This document shows positions 26,695 through 36,545 of a stretch of 64,000 nucleotides of DNA, piece after piece (the stretch's first letter is position 1; every line of letters starts with the position of its first letter). The stretch spans positions 124,001 through 188,000 of the forward strand of contig JADJYS010000001.1 of the NCBI GenBank assembly GCA_016719645.1, given 5' to 3'. The notes below the pieces were generated by a model that did no database searches, was not told the DNA's origin, and worked only from the letters and a program-made list of their open reading frames with translations. The stretch is from a bacterium (lineage in GTDB: Bacteria > Krumholzibacteriota > Krumholzibacteriia > LZORAL124-64-63). A program made the translations under genes and the position numbers.

Positions 26695-28722
26695 ATGAAC
26701 CCCGTGCTGACATCCGTGCTGCTGCTGGCGGCCCTGGCCATGTTCGCGAACACCATCGCGGACCGCTACTGGCTGCTGAGGGCCGCCGAGGCCGACGACC
26801 GCCGGGACCGCCTCGGCGAACGCCTGCGGCGCCTGTTCGCCATCGGCTTCGGCCAGCGCCGCCTGCTCTACGAGCGGGGGGCCGGCTGGATGCACGTGGG
26901 GATCTTCGCGGGCTTCCTGGTGGTCTCCCTGCGCACGGTCGCGCTGTGCGGCCGCGGCTTCGACCCGGACTTCCACCTGCCGGGCTTCGGCGGCCTGCTC
27001 GGCCAGGCCTACGCGGCGCTGAAGGACGTGTTCGAGGTGATCGTGCTGGCGGCGGTCGGGTTCGCGGCCTGGCGCCGGCTGGTGCTGCGGCCCGGGCGCC
27101 TGCACCTCAGCGCCGAGGGCGTGCTGATCCTCGCCTGGATCGCCGCCTTGATGGCCACCGACCTGCTCGGCGACGGGGCCCTGTTCGCCCTGCGGCCCGA
27201 CCACCCGGAGGCCGGCTGGTCCTTCGTCGGCACCGCGCTGTCGGGGCTGTTCGCGGGCCTCCCGGCGCCGGAGGTCCGGGCCTGGCTGGCCGTGATGTAC
27301 TGGTCGCACCTGGTGCTGGTGCTGGCGTTCCTGAACTTCCTGCCCTACGGCAAGCACTTCCACGTGCTGACCGCCCTGCCCAACGTGTTCACGATGAAGC
27401 TGGGCCCGCCGGCCGCGCCCGCCCGCCTGGATTTCGAGGGGCGCGAGGTCTTCGGCGTCGGCAAGCTGGAGGACTACTCCTGGCGGCGGCTGCTGGACAT
27501 GTACACCTGCACCGAGTGCGGCCGCTGCACGGTGCACTGCCCGACGGCCACCACCGGCAAGCCGCTGCGCCCGCGGGAGCTGATCACCGACCAGCGCGAC
27601 CACCTGCTGGCCGTCGCCGACGGCCTGCGCCGGGTGGGCAAGCTGAAGCACCAGGGGCGCGCCGAGGAGGCCGCCGCCGCGTCGGCCGCGCTCGCGCGGC
27701 CCGCGCTCGCCGGCGTCGTGATCTCCGACGACGTGCTCTGGGGCTGCACCACCTGCGGCTACTGCCAGACGGTCTGCCCGGTCGCCATCGAGCACGTCGA
27801 CCACGTCGTGGACCTGCGCCGCCACCGCATGATGATGGAGTCGGCGATGCCGCCGGAGTTCCAGGCGGCGCTGCGCGGCCTGGAGAACAACTCGAACCCC
27901 TGGAACGTCGGGGCCGCCGCCCGCGAGGACTGGATCGGCGACCTGCCGGTGCCGCGCCTGCGCGACAAGGGCCGCGCCGAGTACCTGCTCTTCGTGGGCT
28001 GCGCCGGCGCCTACGACGAACGCAACAAGGACGTCCTGCGCGCCGTGTGCCGCCTGCTGAACCACGCCGGCGTGGACTACGCCGTGCTGGGGACCGAGGA
28101 GGGCTGCTGCGGCGACCCGGCCCGCCGCGCCGGCCACGAGTACCTCTTCCAGGCGCAGGCGCAGCGCAACATCGAGACCTTCACCCGCTACGAGGTCGGC
28201 GCCGTGGTGACGGCCTGCCCGCACTGCTTCAACATGATCCGCAACGAGTACCCGCAGTTCGACTGGTCCGCCTCGCGGGTGCTGCACCATTCCGAGCTGC
28301 TGCAGGATCTCGTGGCGCAGGGGCGGCTGCGGCTGCGGGCGGGGAGCGGCGCGCGGGTGACCTACCACGATTCCTGCTACCTCGGCCGGCACAACGGCGT
28401 CTACGACGCGCCCCGCGACCTCGTCGACGCCCTCGGCCTCGAGCGCGTGGAGATGGCCCGCAGCCGCCGCGACGGGTTCTGCTGCGGCGCCGGCGGGGCC
28501 CGGATGTTCATGGAGGAGTCCCTGGGCACGCGCATCAACCAGAACCGGGTCGACGAGGCGGCCGGCACCGGGGCCGCGGAGGTCTGCACCGCCTGCCCGT
28601 TCTGCCTGACCATGATCGGCGACGGCATCAAGGAGACCGGGCGCGAGGAGACCCTGCGCGCCCTGGACCTGGCCGAATTGATCGAGCGCCAGCTCGACGA
28701 AGGGGCGCCGCCGCCGCGGTGA
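26695..28722 (+). CDS. Membrane-anchored heterodisulfide-reductase-like Fe-S oxidoreductase
   Basis: 675 aa. The N-terminal ~220 residues contain several hydrophobic segments of the NarI/cytochrome-b-like type. Then come two [4Fe-4S] motifs, [12 protein letters not shown] near 271 and [12 protein letters not shown] near 351. Two CCG (HdrB-type) domains follow: [11 protein letters not shown] with [10 protein letters not shown], and [11 protein letters not shown] with [11 protein letters not shown] and CTACPFCLT. This architecture is known from quinone-linked partners of electron-transfer flavoproteins and lactate oxidases. With etfBA 3-6 kb away, a role passing electrons from ETF to the quinone pool is likely but inferred. 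Start at 26695 behind GAGGA. Confidence 0.88.
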   Translation: MNPVLTSVLLLAALAMFANTIADRYWLLRAAEADDRRDRLGERLRRLFAIGFGQRRLLYERGAGWMHVGIFAGFLVVSLRTVALCGRGFDPDFHLPGFGGLLGQAYAALKDVFEVIVLAAVGFAAWRRLVLRPGRLHLSAEGVLILAWIAALMATDLLGDGALFALRPDHPEAGWSFVGTALSGLFAGLPAPEVRAWLAVMYWSHLVLVLAFLNFLPYGKHFHVLTALPNVFTMKLGPPAAPARLDFEGREVFGVGKLEDYSWRRLLDMYTCTECGRCTVHCPTATTGKPLRPRELITDQRDHLLAVADGLRRVGKLKHQGRAEEAAAASAALARPALAGVVISDDVLWGCTTCGYCQTVCPVAIEHVDHVVDLRRHRMMMESAMPPEFQAALRGLENNSNPWNVGAAAREDWIGDLPVPRLRDKGRAEYLLFVGCAGAYDERNKDVLRAVCRLLNHAGVDYAVLGTEEGCCGDPARRAGHEYLFQAQAQRNIETFTRYEVGAVVTACPHCFNMIRNEYPQFDWSASRVLHHSELLQDLVAQGRLRLRAGSGARVTYHDSCYLGRHNGVYDAPRDLVDALGLERVEMARSRRDGFCCGAGGARMFMEESLGTRINQNRVDEAAGTGAAEVCTACPFCLTMIGDGIKETGREETLRALDLAELIERQLDEGAPPPR

Positions 28723-28734
28723 CCGTGTCGGCGC

Positions 28735-28762
28735 TTGCCAAACAGGAGTCGTGAGGTAAGAT
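28735..28762 (+). promoter_or_regulatory. Predicted promoter of the nitronate monooxygenase gene
   Basis: TTGCCA (28735-28740), 16 bp, TAAGAT (28757-28762), 66 bp before the start at 28829. Confidence 0.55.
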
Positions 28763-28828
28763 ATCGGCGCCGCCGCCGGCTCCGGCCGGCCGCGCGGCGC
28801 CGGCCGTTCCCGAGCGATGGAGGCGACG

Positions 28829-29875
28829 ATGTCCGTCTACGAGCCCGTGCGCACCACCCCCGAGCTGGACCGCCTCTGGCGGCGCGGCGCCGAGTTCTTC
28901 GGTTCGCGCGTGCCCATCATGTGCGGCGCCATGACCTGGATCTCCGACCCGCACCTCGTCGCGACGTTCAGCAACCTGGGCGGCTTCGCCTCGCTGGCCG
29001 GCGGCAACATGCCCCCGGAGCTCTTCGCGGCCTCGATCGACGCCACCCGCGCCCTGACCGACCGGCCGTTCGGCGCCAACATCATCGTCATCGCGCCCAA
29101 CTACCGCGCCCACCTGGACATCTGCTGCGAGAAGCGGCTCAGCCACATCTTCTTCGCCGGCTCGATCCCGCGCCAGAGCGAGGTCGAGCAGGCCCGCGCG
29201 AGCGGCGCGAAGGTGATCTGCTTCGCCTCGGCGGGCTCCATCGCCGAGCGCATGATCGGCTACGGGGCCGACGCCCTCATCCTGGAGGGCAGCGAGGCGG
29301 GCGGGCACATCGGCCACGTCTCGACCACGGTGCTGCTGCAGGAGGTCCTGTTCCCGTACGCGGAGCGGCTGCCGATCTTCGTCGCCGGCGGCATCGCGGA
29401 CGGCCGCATGGTCGGGCACCTCTGCCTCATGGGCGCCGCCGGCGCCCAGCTCGGCACGCGCTTCGTCGTCGCCGACGAGTGCCTCGCGCACCCGGCGTTC
29501 AAGCAGGCCTTCATCAAGGCCCGCTCCCGCGAGGCGATCGCCACGCCCCAGTACTCGTCGAAGCTGCCGGTGGTCGCCGTGCGCGCCCTGAACAACGGGG
29601 CGATGCAGCGTTTCGGCGAGCTGCAGCTCGACCTGCTGCGCAAGGTGGAGGCGGGGGAGATCAACCGCCAGGACGCCCAGTTCGAGGTCGAGAAGTACTG
29701 GGTCGGCTCGCTGCGGGAGGGGGCGGTGGCCGGCGACGTCGACCGGGGCTCGCTCATGGCCGGGCAGTCGGTCGGCCTGGTGACCCGCACCCAGCCCCTG
29801 CGCGAGATCCTCCAGCAGCTGGTGGACGAGGCCCATGCGGCCGTCGCGGGCGCCCGCGGCCGCCTGGAGGCCTGA
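28829..29875 (+). CDS. Nitronate monooxygenase family flavoenzyme
   Basis: 348 aa FMN TIM barrel. The N-terminal VPIMCGAMTWISDP, substrate/FMN region FGANIIVIAPN and the diagnostic EGSEAGGHIGHVST glycine-rich FMN phosphate site are present, followed by IFVAGGIADGRM and AQLGTRFVVADE. Homologues oxidise nitronates such as propionate-3-nitronate; the related FabK is an enoyl-ACP reductase, which cannot be excluded here. The start at 28829 has GGAGG six bases upstream; an ATG at 28817 is an alternative. Apparently monocistronic. Confidence 0.85.
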   Translation: MSVYEPVRTTPELDRLWRRGAEFFGSRVPIMCGAMTWISDPHLVATFSNLGGFASLAGGNMPPELFAASIDATRALTDRPFGANIIVIAPNYRAHLDICCEKRLSHIFFAGSIPRQSEVEQARASGAKVICFASAGSIAERMIGYGADALILEGSEAGGHIGHVSTTVLLQEVLFPYAERLPIFVAGGIADGRMVGHLCLMGAAGAQLGTRFVVADECLAHPAFKQAFIKARSREAIATPQYSSKLPVVAVRALNNGAMQRFGELQLDLLRKVEAGEINRQDAQFEVEKYWVGSLREGAVAGDVDRGSLMAGQSVGLVTRTQPLREILQQLVDEAHAAVAGARGRLEA

Positions 29876-29903
29876 AGGGGCCCTGCGGGAGGCGCTTCCC
29901 CGC

Positions 29904-29933
29904 TTGACGCTGGCGTCGGCCGGACCCTACATT
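29904..29933 (+). promoter_or_regulatory. Predicted promoter of the FGE-domain lipoprotein gene
   Basis: TTGACG (29904-29909), 18 bp, TACATT (29928-29933), 72 bp ahead of the start codon. Confidence 0.6.
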
Positions 29934-30005
29934 AGACGGGGCGCGCGACGTCCATCCGTCGCGTTCGGCCCCGCTTCCGCTCACTCCACCCCTCCGAGGT
30001 CGACG

Positions 30006-31499
30006 ATGTTCCAGCAGCGACACCTGTTCCTCGCCTGCGCCGCCCTCGCCGCCGCCGTGGCCTTCGGCAGCGGTTGCGGCGAGGACGACGGCGGCTCGAC
30101 CGCCGCGCCCCCGACCTCCGGCACCGTGGTCGTCACGCCCGGGCCGGCGACCCTGGACATCTCCTGGACCCTGCGCGGCCCCGGCGGCTTCAACGAAAGC
30201 GGTTCGGGCGCCCGCACGTTCGCCTCGCAGTCGCTGGGCAACTACACGCTGACCTGGACGCCGGTCGCCGGCTGGGTCCGCCCGTCGCCGTCGACGGTCA
30301 CCCAGAAGCTCGAGGCCGGCGGCCGCGTGGAGTTCACCGGCCAGTACCGCGAGAACCTGCCGAGCACGGTCGCCATCGACGTCGAGCCCGACGACGCCGG
30401 CACGACCTGGGTCCTGAACGGACCCGACGGCTTCCGGCACCCCGGCTCCGGCGACCAGACGCTGGACGGGCTCGATTCGGGCGTCTACACGCTGACCTGG
30501 GGCGATCGCAGCGGCTACTGGCTGCCCGTCGCCAACCCCCAGACCAGCGAGGTCTTCGGCGGCACCACGACCTTCACGGGCGCCTACCGGCAGGACCTGC
30601 CGGCGCCCGCGGGTTTCCGCTTCGTCCCCGACGGGGTGTTCACCATGGGCAGCCCCGAGGACGAATGGGGCCGCCGGGACGACGAGACCGAGCACCAGGT
30701 GCTGCTGACCGGGGGCATCTTCGTCGCCAGGAGCGAAGTGACGCGCTCGGCGTACCTGACGCAGCTGAACTGGGCCTACCACCAAGGCCACTGCGGGATC
30801 GAGGCCGTGGTCGATGACGACGTCGTGGTCTACCTCGTCCGCGACAACCTCGACGGTTCCTCGACCGAGCTGCTCACCCTCAGCGCCACCTCGCTGGTCT
30901 TCGCCGCCGACGCCGACTCCTTCCAGCTCCCGCCCGGGGACGTCGCGAACTACCCCATCGGCGGCGTGAACTGGTACGGCGCGGCCGCCTACTGCGACTG
31001 GCGCAACCTGCGCCAGGGGCTGCCCCGCGCCTACGACCACGCCACCTGGACGCTCGCCGCCGGCAGCCATCTCGCCACCGCGGGCTACCGCCTGCCCACC
31101 GAGGCCGAGTGGGAGTACCTCTGCCGCGCGGGCTCGACCACGGCCTTCACCAACGGGCCGCTGCTGAACCCGGAATGCGTCGACCCGAACCTCGACCTGG
31201 TCGGCTGGAACTGCATGCCGGTGGTCATGCGCGTGGAGCAGAAGCTGCCCAGCGCCTGGGGCCTCTACGACATGCACGGCAACCTGGCCGAATGGTGCCA
31301 GGACGTGTCGGCGCCCTACGCCGACGGGGACGCGATCGACCCCCTGTTCGTGGGCGCCGGGACGCAGCGGGTCGTCCGCGGCGGCGGCTACGCGAGCTCG
31401 GTCCACGAGTGCCGCAGCGCCCGCCGCAGCGCCCTGGTCCCCGCCGCGGGGGTCGTCGGCGTCGGCCTGCGGCCGGTGCGCAACGCGACCGCCGGCTGA
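30006..31499 (+). CDS. Lipoprotein with two beta repeats and a C-terminal FGE-sulfatase domain
   Basis: 497 aa. MFQQRHLFLACAALAAAVAF leads to a lipobox ending in GSGC, so it is a predicted envelope lipoprotein. Residues ~35-115 and ~115-195 are two similar PEGA-like beta repeats (each with a G-S-G turn and a YTLTW strand). From ~200 the formylglycine-generating-enzyme/SUMF1 fold is readable: GVFTMGSPEDEWG, GGVNWYGAAAYCDW, YRLPTEAEWEYLCRAGS, WGLYDMHGNLAEWCQD and RVVRGGGYAS. Most bacterial proteins with this fold are not true sulfatase-maturing enzymes, so a carbohydrate- or protein-binding role is equally possible. Start at 30006 behind GAGG; a strong hairpin follows the stop. Confidence 0.85.
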   Translation: MFQQRHLFLACAALAAAVAFGSGCGEDDGGSTAAPPTSGTVVVTPGPATLDISWTLRGPGGFNESGSGARTFASQSLGNYTLTWTPVAGWVRPSPSTVTQKLEAGGRVEFTGQYRENLPSTVAIDVEPDDAGTTWVLNGPDGFRHPGSGDQTLDGLDSGVYTLTWGDRSGYWLPVANPQTSEVFGGTTTFTGAYRQDLPAPAGFRFVPDGVFTMGSPEDEWGRRDDETEHQVLLTGGIFVARSEVTRSAYLTQLNWAYHQGHCGIEAVVDDDVVVYLVRDNLDGSSTELLTLSATSLVFAADADSFQLPPGDVANYPIGGVNWYGAAAYCDWRNLRQGLPRAYDHATWTLAAGSHLATAGYRLPTEAEWEYLCRAGSTTAFTNGPLLNPECVDPNLDLVGWNCMPVVMRVEQKLPSAWGLYDMHGNLAEWCQDVSAPYADGDAIDPLFVGAGTQRVVRGGGYASSVHECRSARRSALVPAAGVVGVGLRPVRNATAG

Positions 31500-31525
31500 C
31501 CCGACGTCGATCTGACGAACGACGA

Positions 31526-31549
31526 GGGGCTCCGCCCGTGCGGAGCCCC
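31526..31549. terminator. Strong hairpin between convergent lipoprotein and etfA genes
   Basis: GGGGCTCCGC (31526-31535) pairs perfectly with GCGGAGCCCC (31540-31549) around a CCGT loop, followed by TTCCCGTT on the plus strand. It serves both converging genes. Confidence 0.75.
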
Positions 31550-31590
31550 TTCCCGTTGCGGCCTGCGGCCGCGCCGTCGGCGGCCCGGGA

Positions 31591-32556
31591 TCAGTCGAGG
31601 GCCGCGATCGCGTCGCGCAGCGCGGGCACGACCTCGAAGAGGTCGGCCGCGATGCCGTAGTCGGCGGCCTTGAAGATCGGGGCGTTGGGATCCTTGTTGA
31701 TCGCCACGATGCACTTCGACGAGCTCATGCCCGCGAGGTGCTGGATCGCGCCGCTGATGCCCACCGCCACGTAGAGCTTCGGGCTGACCGTCTTGCCGGT
31801 CTGCCCGACCTGGTGGGAGTGGGGCACCCAGCCGGCGTCGACGATGGCGCGGCTGGCGCCCGCCGCGGCGCCCATGGCCGCCGCCAGCGTCTCGATCAGC
31901 TGGTAGTTGGCGGCTTCCTTGAGGCCGCGGCCGCCGGAGACGATGACCTCGGCCTCGGTCAGCTCGATCTTCTTCTCCGCCGACGTGAGCGTCTCGACGA
32001 CCGCGGCGTGGGGCGCGAAGCCGCCCAGGCCGGGGTCGAAGCTCTCGGCCGGCGCGTCCGCGCCGCCGCCCGCGAAGAGGGGGAAGGCGTTCGGCCGCAC
32101 GCCGGCCACCGCGACCGGGGCCTCGACCGCCACCTCGGCGTAGCACTTGCCGGCGAAGATCGGGCGGCGCAGCCGGAACCCGCCGTCGAAGTCCAGGCCC
32201 ACGCAGTCGCTCACGCAGGCCGCGTCCAGCCGCGCCGCCAGGCGGGGCGCGAAATCCTTGCCCGTCGCCGTCGCGCCCACCAGGAGCAGGTCGGGGCGGC
32301 GGGCCGCGACGAAGGCGGCCAGGGCGCGGGTCCAGGTCTCGGCGTCGTAGCGGGCGAAGGCGTCGCCGGAGGCGGTGAAGACGCGGTGGGCGCCGTGGCG
32401 GCCGGCCTCGGCGGCGCCAGCGGCGTCCCCCAGCACGACGGCCCAGACCTCGCCGCCCGTCCGGTCGACGAGGCGGCGCGCCTCGGCCGTCATCTGCCAG
32501 GCGACCTTCTTGGCGGTTCCCCCGCTCTGCTCGATGTACACGGCGATGTTCGGCAT
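31591..32556 (-). CDS. etfA: Electron transfer flavoprotein alpha subunit
   Basis: 321 aa, full length. The C-terminal FAD domain shows [42 protein letters not shown] and [23 protein letters not shown] accepts electrons from acyl-CoA and related dehydrogenases. Second in the etfBA pair, 13 bp after etfB. The Fe-S quinone partner candidate lies at 26695-28722. Confidence 0.95.
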   Translation of the reverse strand: MPNIAVYIEQSGGTAKKVAWQMTAEARRLVDRTGGEVWAVVLGDAAGAAEAGRHGAHRVFTASGDAFARYDAETWTRALAAFVAARRPDLLLVGATATGKDFAPRLAARLDAACVSDCVGLDFDGGFRLRRPIFAGKCYAEVAVEAPVAVAGVRPNAFPLFAGGGADAPAESFDPGLGGFAPHAAVVETLTSAEKKIELTEAEVIVSGGRGLKEAANYQLIETLAAAMGAAAGASRAIVDAGWVPHSHQVGQTGKTVSPKLYVAVGISGAIQHLAGMSSSKCIVAINKDPNAPIFKAADYGIAADLFEVVPALRDAIAALD

Positions 32557-32569
32557 GTCGGGTCTCCCG

Positions 32570-33352
32570 TCAGATGACCTTGGCTTCGTCGCGCAGCAGG
32601 CGCGCCAGTTCCCGGGCGGCGGCGGCGGGATCGTCGGCGGCGACCATCCGGCACGCGGCGCGCGGCGGGGGCGGGGAGTACGTCGTGACCCGGGTGCGGG
32701 CCGCGGGGATCTCGAGGCCCAGGTCGGCGCAGGTCAGGGTCTCCTGCGGCTTCATCCCGGCCTTCATGATGTTCGGCAGGCTCGGCAGGCGCGGCTCGTT
32801 CAGGCCCTTCTGGCAGGTGACCACCGCGGGCAGCGAGCCCCGCACGACCGCGGCGCCGCCCTCGATCTCGCAGGTGGCGGTGAAGACGCCCTCGCCCAGC
32901 TCCAGCTTCGTCACCACGGTCGCCTGCGAGCAGTCGAGCAGCTCGGCGAGCATCGGCCCCACCTGGGCGCTGTCGTCGTCGATGGCCTGCTTGCCGGTCA
33001 GGATCAGGTCGTAGGCGCCGCGCCGCAGCACCGCGGCGAGCACCTTCGCCGTCTGCAGCGGCTCGGCGTTCTCCAGCGCGGGCTCGTTGACCCGGATCGC
33101 GCGGTCGCAGCCCACCGCGAGGCAGTCCTTCTTCAGCGTCTCCACGGCGCGATCAGAGCCGATCGTCACGGCGGTGATCTCGCAATCGGCGCCCAGGCGC
33201 TCCTTGATGCGCACCGCTTCCTCGACCGCGAAGGCGTCGTAGGGGTTCAGCACGCGGGTGAAGCCGGAGCGGTCGAGCTCCGGGCCCGGCGCGGCCAGGG
33301 TGATCCTGGTTTCGGAGTCGGGGACCTGCTTCACGCAGACGGCGATCTTCAT
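32570..33352 (-). CDS. etfB: Electron transfer flavoprotein beta subunit
   Basis: 260 aa. MKIAVCVKQVPDSETRI, NPYDAFAVEEAVRIKE, LILTGKQAIDDDSAQVGPML and LPAVVTCQKGLNEPRLPSL are the family's signature stretches. The adenosine-nucleotide binding loop is intact. It forms the heterodimer with EtfA and begins a two-gene operon from a strong promoter at 33422-33450. Confidence 0.95.
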   Translation of the reverse strand: MKIAVCVKQVPDSETRITLAAPGPELDRSGFTRVLNPYDAFAVEEAVRIKERLGADCEITAVTIGSDRAVETLKKDCLAVGCDRAIRVNEPALENAEPLQTAKVLAAVLRRGAYDLILTGKQAIDDDSAQVGPMLAELLDCSQATVVTKLELGEGVFTATCEIEGGAAVVRGSLPAVVTCQKGLNEPRLPSLPNIMKAGMKPQETLTCADLGLEIPAARTRVTTYSPPPPRAACRMVAADDPAAAARELARLLRDEAKVI

Positions 33353-33421
33353 GGGGCCTCCAGGCTCTCGTGCATCGTCGGCCGCCGTTCGCGGCGACGG
33401 GCCCGCAGGGCGGGCCCGGGA

Positions 33422-33450
33422 ATGATAGGCAGCGGTCGCGGAGGCGTCAA
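33422..33450 (-). promoter_or_regulatory. Predicted promoter of etfBA
   Basis: TTGACG (33450-33445), 17 bp, TATCAT (33427-33422) on the minus strand. The -35 overlaps the stop codon of the upstream MFS gene, so etfBA is probably a separate transcription unit. Confidence 0.7.
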
Positions 33451-34789
33451 ACCCCCGGTGCCCGGGGCGGCCGGCCCTCCAGGACGCGGCCGCCGGCCTG
33501 GTCGGCCCGCTTCAGCAGCAGCGCGAAGACGAACCCCACGACGCCCAGGCCCGCGAACATCAGCATGCTGGCGCTGTAGCCGTGCGTGGCGTCGCGCAGC
33601 CTCCCGTTCAGGAAGGGGAAGAGCGCCAGGCCGATGTTCTGGATCGCGGTGCAGAGCCCGAAGGCGGTGCCCGTGTGCTCGGCCTTGACCACCAGCGGGA
33701 TCGCCGGCCACATGGCCGCCGGCACCAGCACGAAGGCGGCGCCCAGCACCATCATCGGCAGCACCGGGTAGATGTCGGTCAGCCCGAGCAGCAGGTAGGC
33801 CGGGATCATCAGGATCGAGCCCACCAGCATCATCGTGGCCCGCGCCCCACGCGGTCGACCAGCAGGCCGGCGAAGGGCGCGCAGATCATCGAGGCGAAGA
33901 TGATGATCGAGGACAGCCCGCCCGCGGTCTGGAACATGTGCAGGAAGCTGCCGAAGACGTTGGCCAGGAACCCCCCGGTCGACTCGGCCACCCGCTGCAC
34001 GCCCCACTTGTCGACGAAGAAGTCGGTGCTCAGGGCGGTGAAGGGGAACACCGCGGAGTAGAAGGTCAGGCAGAGCAGCGTCACGTACCAGAAGCTGGGG
34101 CTGAGCTTCAGGATGTCCGCGAGCCTGATCTTGTCCTCGGCGCCGGTCTCCTGGAGGTCGGGCAGGTAGCGCTCGCCGCGGCGGTCCAGGATCACGTACA
34201 CGATGTTGCCCAGCAGCGAGACGCAGCAGAAGATCGCCGCCGCGACCAGGCCGGCCCGGTAGCCGCCGAAGGTCTGGGCGATCAGCTCGCCGGTGTTGAA
34301 GGCGAAGAGCGTGCCCAGGCGCGAGACCGTCAGCGAGATGCCGAAGGCCAGGGCGATCTCCTTGTTGCGGAACCAGCGGGCGAGGATGGCGCTCTGCGCC
34401 ACGACCAGCGGCTCGGCGCCGGCCCCGAAGATGAAGCGGCCGACGAAGACCATCGGGATCGACTTGGCCGAGGCCACCACCAGCGCGCCGCACAGCACCA
34501 GGACCGAGAAGATCATGCTCGAGCGGCGCGTGCCCAGCCGGTCGATCAGGAAGCCGCTGCCGAACACCGCCAGGATCGCCGCCACGCTGTAGGCGGTGTA
34601 GAAGCCGCCGATGGTGCTGCGCGAGGCGCCCAGGTCCTGCACCAGCGAAGGCGCCAGGGCGCCGATGATGTCGTAGGCGAAGTAGCTGCCGAAGGTCAGC
34701 AGGCTGGCGAAGGCCAGCACGAGCAGGCGGTACGGCCGACCGGCGGGATGGAAGCGTCCTGGACCCTCCGCGGGCCTGAAGTCGAGCAT
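33447..34789 (-). CDS. MFS transporter, frameshifted
   Basis: The N-terminal part (start ATG 34789, AGGAGA site) carries about nine hydrophobic helices and the inter-helix motif GSGFLIDRLGTRRSS, running to FAGLLVDRVGR. The rest continues in another frame from RATMMLVGSILMIPAYLLLG to 33447. Near 33840 one missing base (GGCGC-C-GGGCC) restores DRVGRRATMM, the classic second MFS motif, giving ~447 aa and 12 helices. A sequencing deletion is the simplest explanation. The exported or imported substrate is unknown; resemblance is to the oxalate/nitrate-type organic anion MFS proteins only in a general way. Confidence 0.78.
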
Positions 34790-34806
34790 GGCGTCTCTCC
34801 TGACGT

Positions 34807-34835
34807 GAGCGGTCCGCCGCCGTGGCGGACCGCTC
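34807..34835 (-). promoter_or_regulatory. Perfect 12-bp stem-loop at the predicted 5' end of the MFS mRNA
   Basis: GAGCGGTCCGCC (34807-34818) pairs with GGCGGACCGCTC (34824-34835) across a 5-nt loop. It starts only 3 bp after the predicted -10 hexamer of the MFS promoter and ends 17 bp before the start codon. It is therefore either a 5'-end hairpin of the mRNA or an operator overlapping +1, not a downstream terminator. Confidence 0.5.
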
Positions 34836-34837
34836 CC

Positions 34838-34866
34838 ATCAGAACCCGCGCGGGCGGATCCGTCAA
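34838..34866 (-). promoter_or_regulatory. Predicted promoter of the MFS transporter gene
   Basis: TTGACG (34866-34861), 17 bp, TCTGAT (34843-34838) on the minus strand. Confidence 0.5.
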
Positions 34867-34901
34867 CGACGGAGAGCGCCCGGCGCCCTCCCGGGTCGCG
34901 G

Positions 34902-34931
34902 CTGGCATTCCCGCCGGCCGGCTCCTATGAT
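34902..34931 (+). promoter_or_regulatory. Predicted promoter of lpdA
   Basis: CTGGCA (34902-34907), 18 bp, TATGAT (34926-34931), 54 bp before the start at 34986. Confidence 0.45.
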
Positions 34932-34985
34932 GGTCGCGGCGCGGCCCGCGGGCCCCGCCGCGGACGACCTTCCCGGGAGAGGACC

Positions 34986-36398
34986 ATGAACGAACGAACC
35001 TGCGACCTCGTCGTGATCGGCGCCGGGCCGGGCGGCTACGTGGCCGCCGCGCGCGGCGCCCGGCTCGGGCTGCGCACCGTCCTGGTGGAGAAGGACGAGC
35101 GCCTCGGCGGCACCTGCCTGCTGCGCGGCTGCATCCCCACCAAGGCCCTGCTGCAGTCGGCGCGCACCTGGGAGCTGTGCCGCAAGGGAGCCAAGACCTT
35201 CGGCGTGGACGTGCCCGCCGCCGCCTTCGACTGGGGCCGGATCCAGAAGCGCAAGGAGGCGGTCGTGCGCAAGGGCGCGCTCGGCGTCGCCGCGCTGCTG
35301 GACGGGGCCGGGGTCGAGGTCGTGCGCGGCCGCGGGCGCCTCGACGGACCCGGACGCGTCATCGTGGAGCGGCCCGGCGAACCCGCGTCCTGCCTGCTGG
35401 CGCCGAAGATCATCGTCGCCACCGGCTCGGCGGCGAGCGCCGTGCCCGGCGTGCAGCCCGACGGCGAGCGGATCCTGACCAGCGACCACCTGCTCGAGAT
35501 CCCGGCCGTGCCGCCGTCGCTGATCGTGCTGGGCGCCGGCGCGGTCGGCGTCGAGTTCGCCGACGTCGCGGCCGCCTTCGGCGCCGAGGTGACGCTGGTG
35601 GAGATGCTGCCCCGGGTCCTGCCCCTGGAGGACGCGGACTGCTCCCGCGAGATCGAGCAGGCGCTGGCCCGCCGCAAGATCGGCGTGTTCTGCGGCCACC
35701 GCGCGGTGCGGGTCGCGCGCGCGGGGGACCTGGTGGAGGTCGAACTGAAGGACCTCGCGACCGGCGCCGCGGTGACGCGCTCGGCGACGCACCTGCTGCT
35801 GGCGGTGGGCCGCCGCCCGGTCACCGAGGGCCTCGGCCTGGCCGAGGCCGGCGCCGTCGTCGACCGGCGCGGCTTCGTGCAGACCGACGCCTTCCAGCAG
35901 ACCGCGGCCCCCGGCGTCTACGCCATCGGCGACATCACCTTGGCGCCCCAGCTGGCCCACACCGCCAGCGCCCAGGCCCTGGTCGCCGCCGGCCACGCCG
36001 CCGGCCGCGCGGTGACGCCCGTCGATCTCGACCTGATCCCCTCCTGCACCTACTGCTCGCCCGAGGTCGCCTCCGTCGGCCTGACGGAGGAGGAGGCGCG
36101 GGCCCGGGGACACGAGGTCCGCGTGGGGCGCTTCCCGATGGCCGCCCTCGGCAAAGCCTCGATCCTCAACGAGCTGCACGGTTTCGTGAAGGTGGTGGCC
36201 GAGGAGGCCGGCGACCGGGTCCTCGGCGTGCACATGGTCGGCCCCCATGCCACGGACCTGATCGCCGCCGCCGTCACCGCCCTGAGCTTCGGCGGCGGGC
36301 TGGCGACCTGGAGCCGGGTCGTGCACCCGCATCCCACCCTCAGCGAAGGCCTCCAGGAGGCGCTGCTGGACGTGCAGGGGATGTCGGCCCACGGTTGA
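34986..36398 (+). CDS. lpdA: Dihydrolipoyl dehydrogenase (E3)
   Basis: 470 aa. The FAD-binding VVIGAGPGGYVAA, redox-active disulfide GGTCLLRGCIPTK (Cys44, Cys49), NAD-binding IVLGAGAVGVEFADV, VYAIGDIT and the C-terminal HPHPTLSEGLQEA with the catalytic His-Glu pair are all intact. It reoxidises dihydrolipoamide in 2-oxoacid dehydrogenase or glycine cleavage complexes. No E1, E2 or lipoate gene adjoins it, so it presumably serves complexes encoded elsewhere. Start at 34986 behind GGGAGAGG. Confidence 0.94.
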   Translation: MNERTCDLVVIGAGPGGYVAAARGARLGLRTVLVEKDERLGGTCLLRGCIPTKALLQSARTWELCRKGAKTFGVDVPAAAFDWGRIQKRKEAVVRKGALGVAALLDGAGVEVVRGRGRLDGPGRVIVERPGEPASCLLAPKIIVATGSAASAVPGVQPDGERILTSDHLLEIPAVPPSLIVLGAGAVGVEFADVAAAFGAEVTLVEMLPRVLPLEDADCSREIEQALARRKIGVFCGHRAVRVARAGDLVEVELKDLATGAAVTRSATHLLLAVGRRPVTEGLGLAEAGAVVDRRGFVQTDAFQQTAAPGVYAIGDITLAPQLAHTASAQALVAAGHAAGRAVTPVDLDLIPSCTYCSPEVASVGLTEEEARARGHEVRVGRFPMAALGKASILNELHGFVKVVAEEAGDRVLGVHMVGPHATDLIAAAVTALSFGGGLATWSRVVHPHPTLSEGLQEALLDVQGMSAHG

Positions 36399-36472
36399 GG
36401 GCGAACGGTCTGGCGGCTCCAGCGGAACCGGCTGGGGTCGCAGAACGGTGCGGACACCTCGGCGTTTTCTCG

Positions 36473-36501
36473 TTGCGGATCGCTGGATCCTCTTATATAT
36501 T
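36473..36501 (+). promoter_or_regulatory. Predicted promoter of sahR-ahcY
   Basis: TTGCGG (36473-36478), 17 bp, TATATT (36496-36501), in a notably A+T-rich patch. The overlapping palindrome just downstream suggests repression. Confidence 0.65.
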
Positions 36502-36506
36502 CCTGT

Positions 36507-36522
36507 ATCGTTATTTAGCGAT
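36507..36522. promoter_or_regulatory. Candidate SahR/ArsR operator palindrome
   Basis: ATCGTTAT-TTAGCGAT is an imperfect palindrome (6 of 8 positions paired) placed 5 bp after the -10 hexamer, where a bound ArsR-type dimer would block transcription of its own gene and ahcY. Confidence 0.45.
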
Positions 36523-36545
36523 TCTATCCCGGGCAAGGGGAAGCG

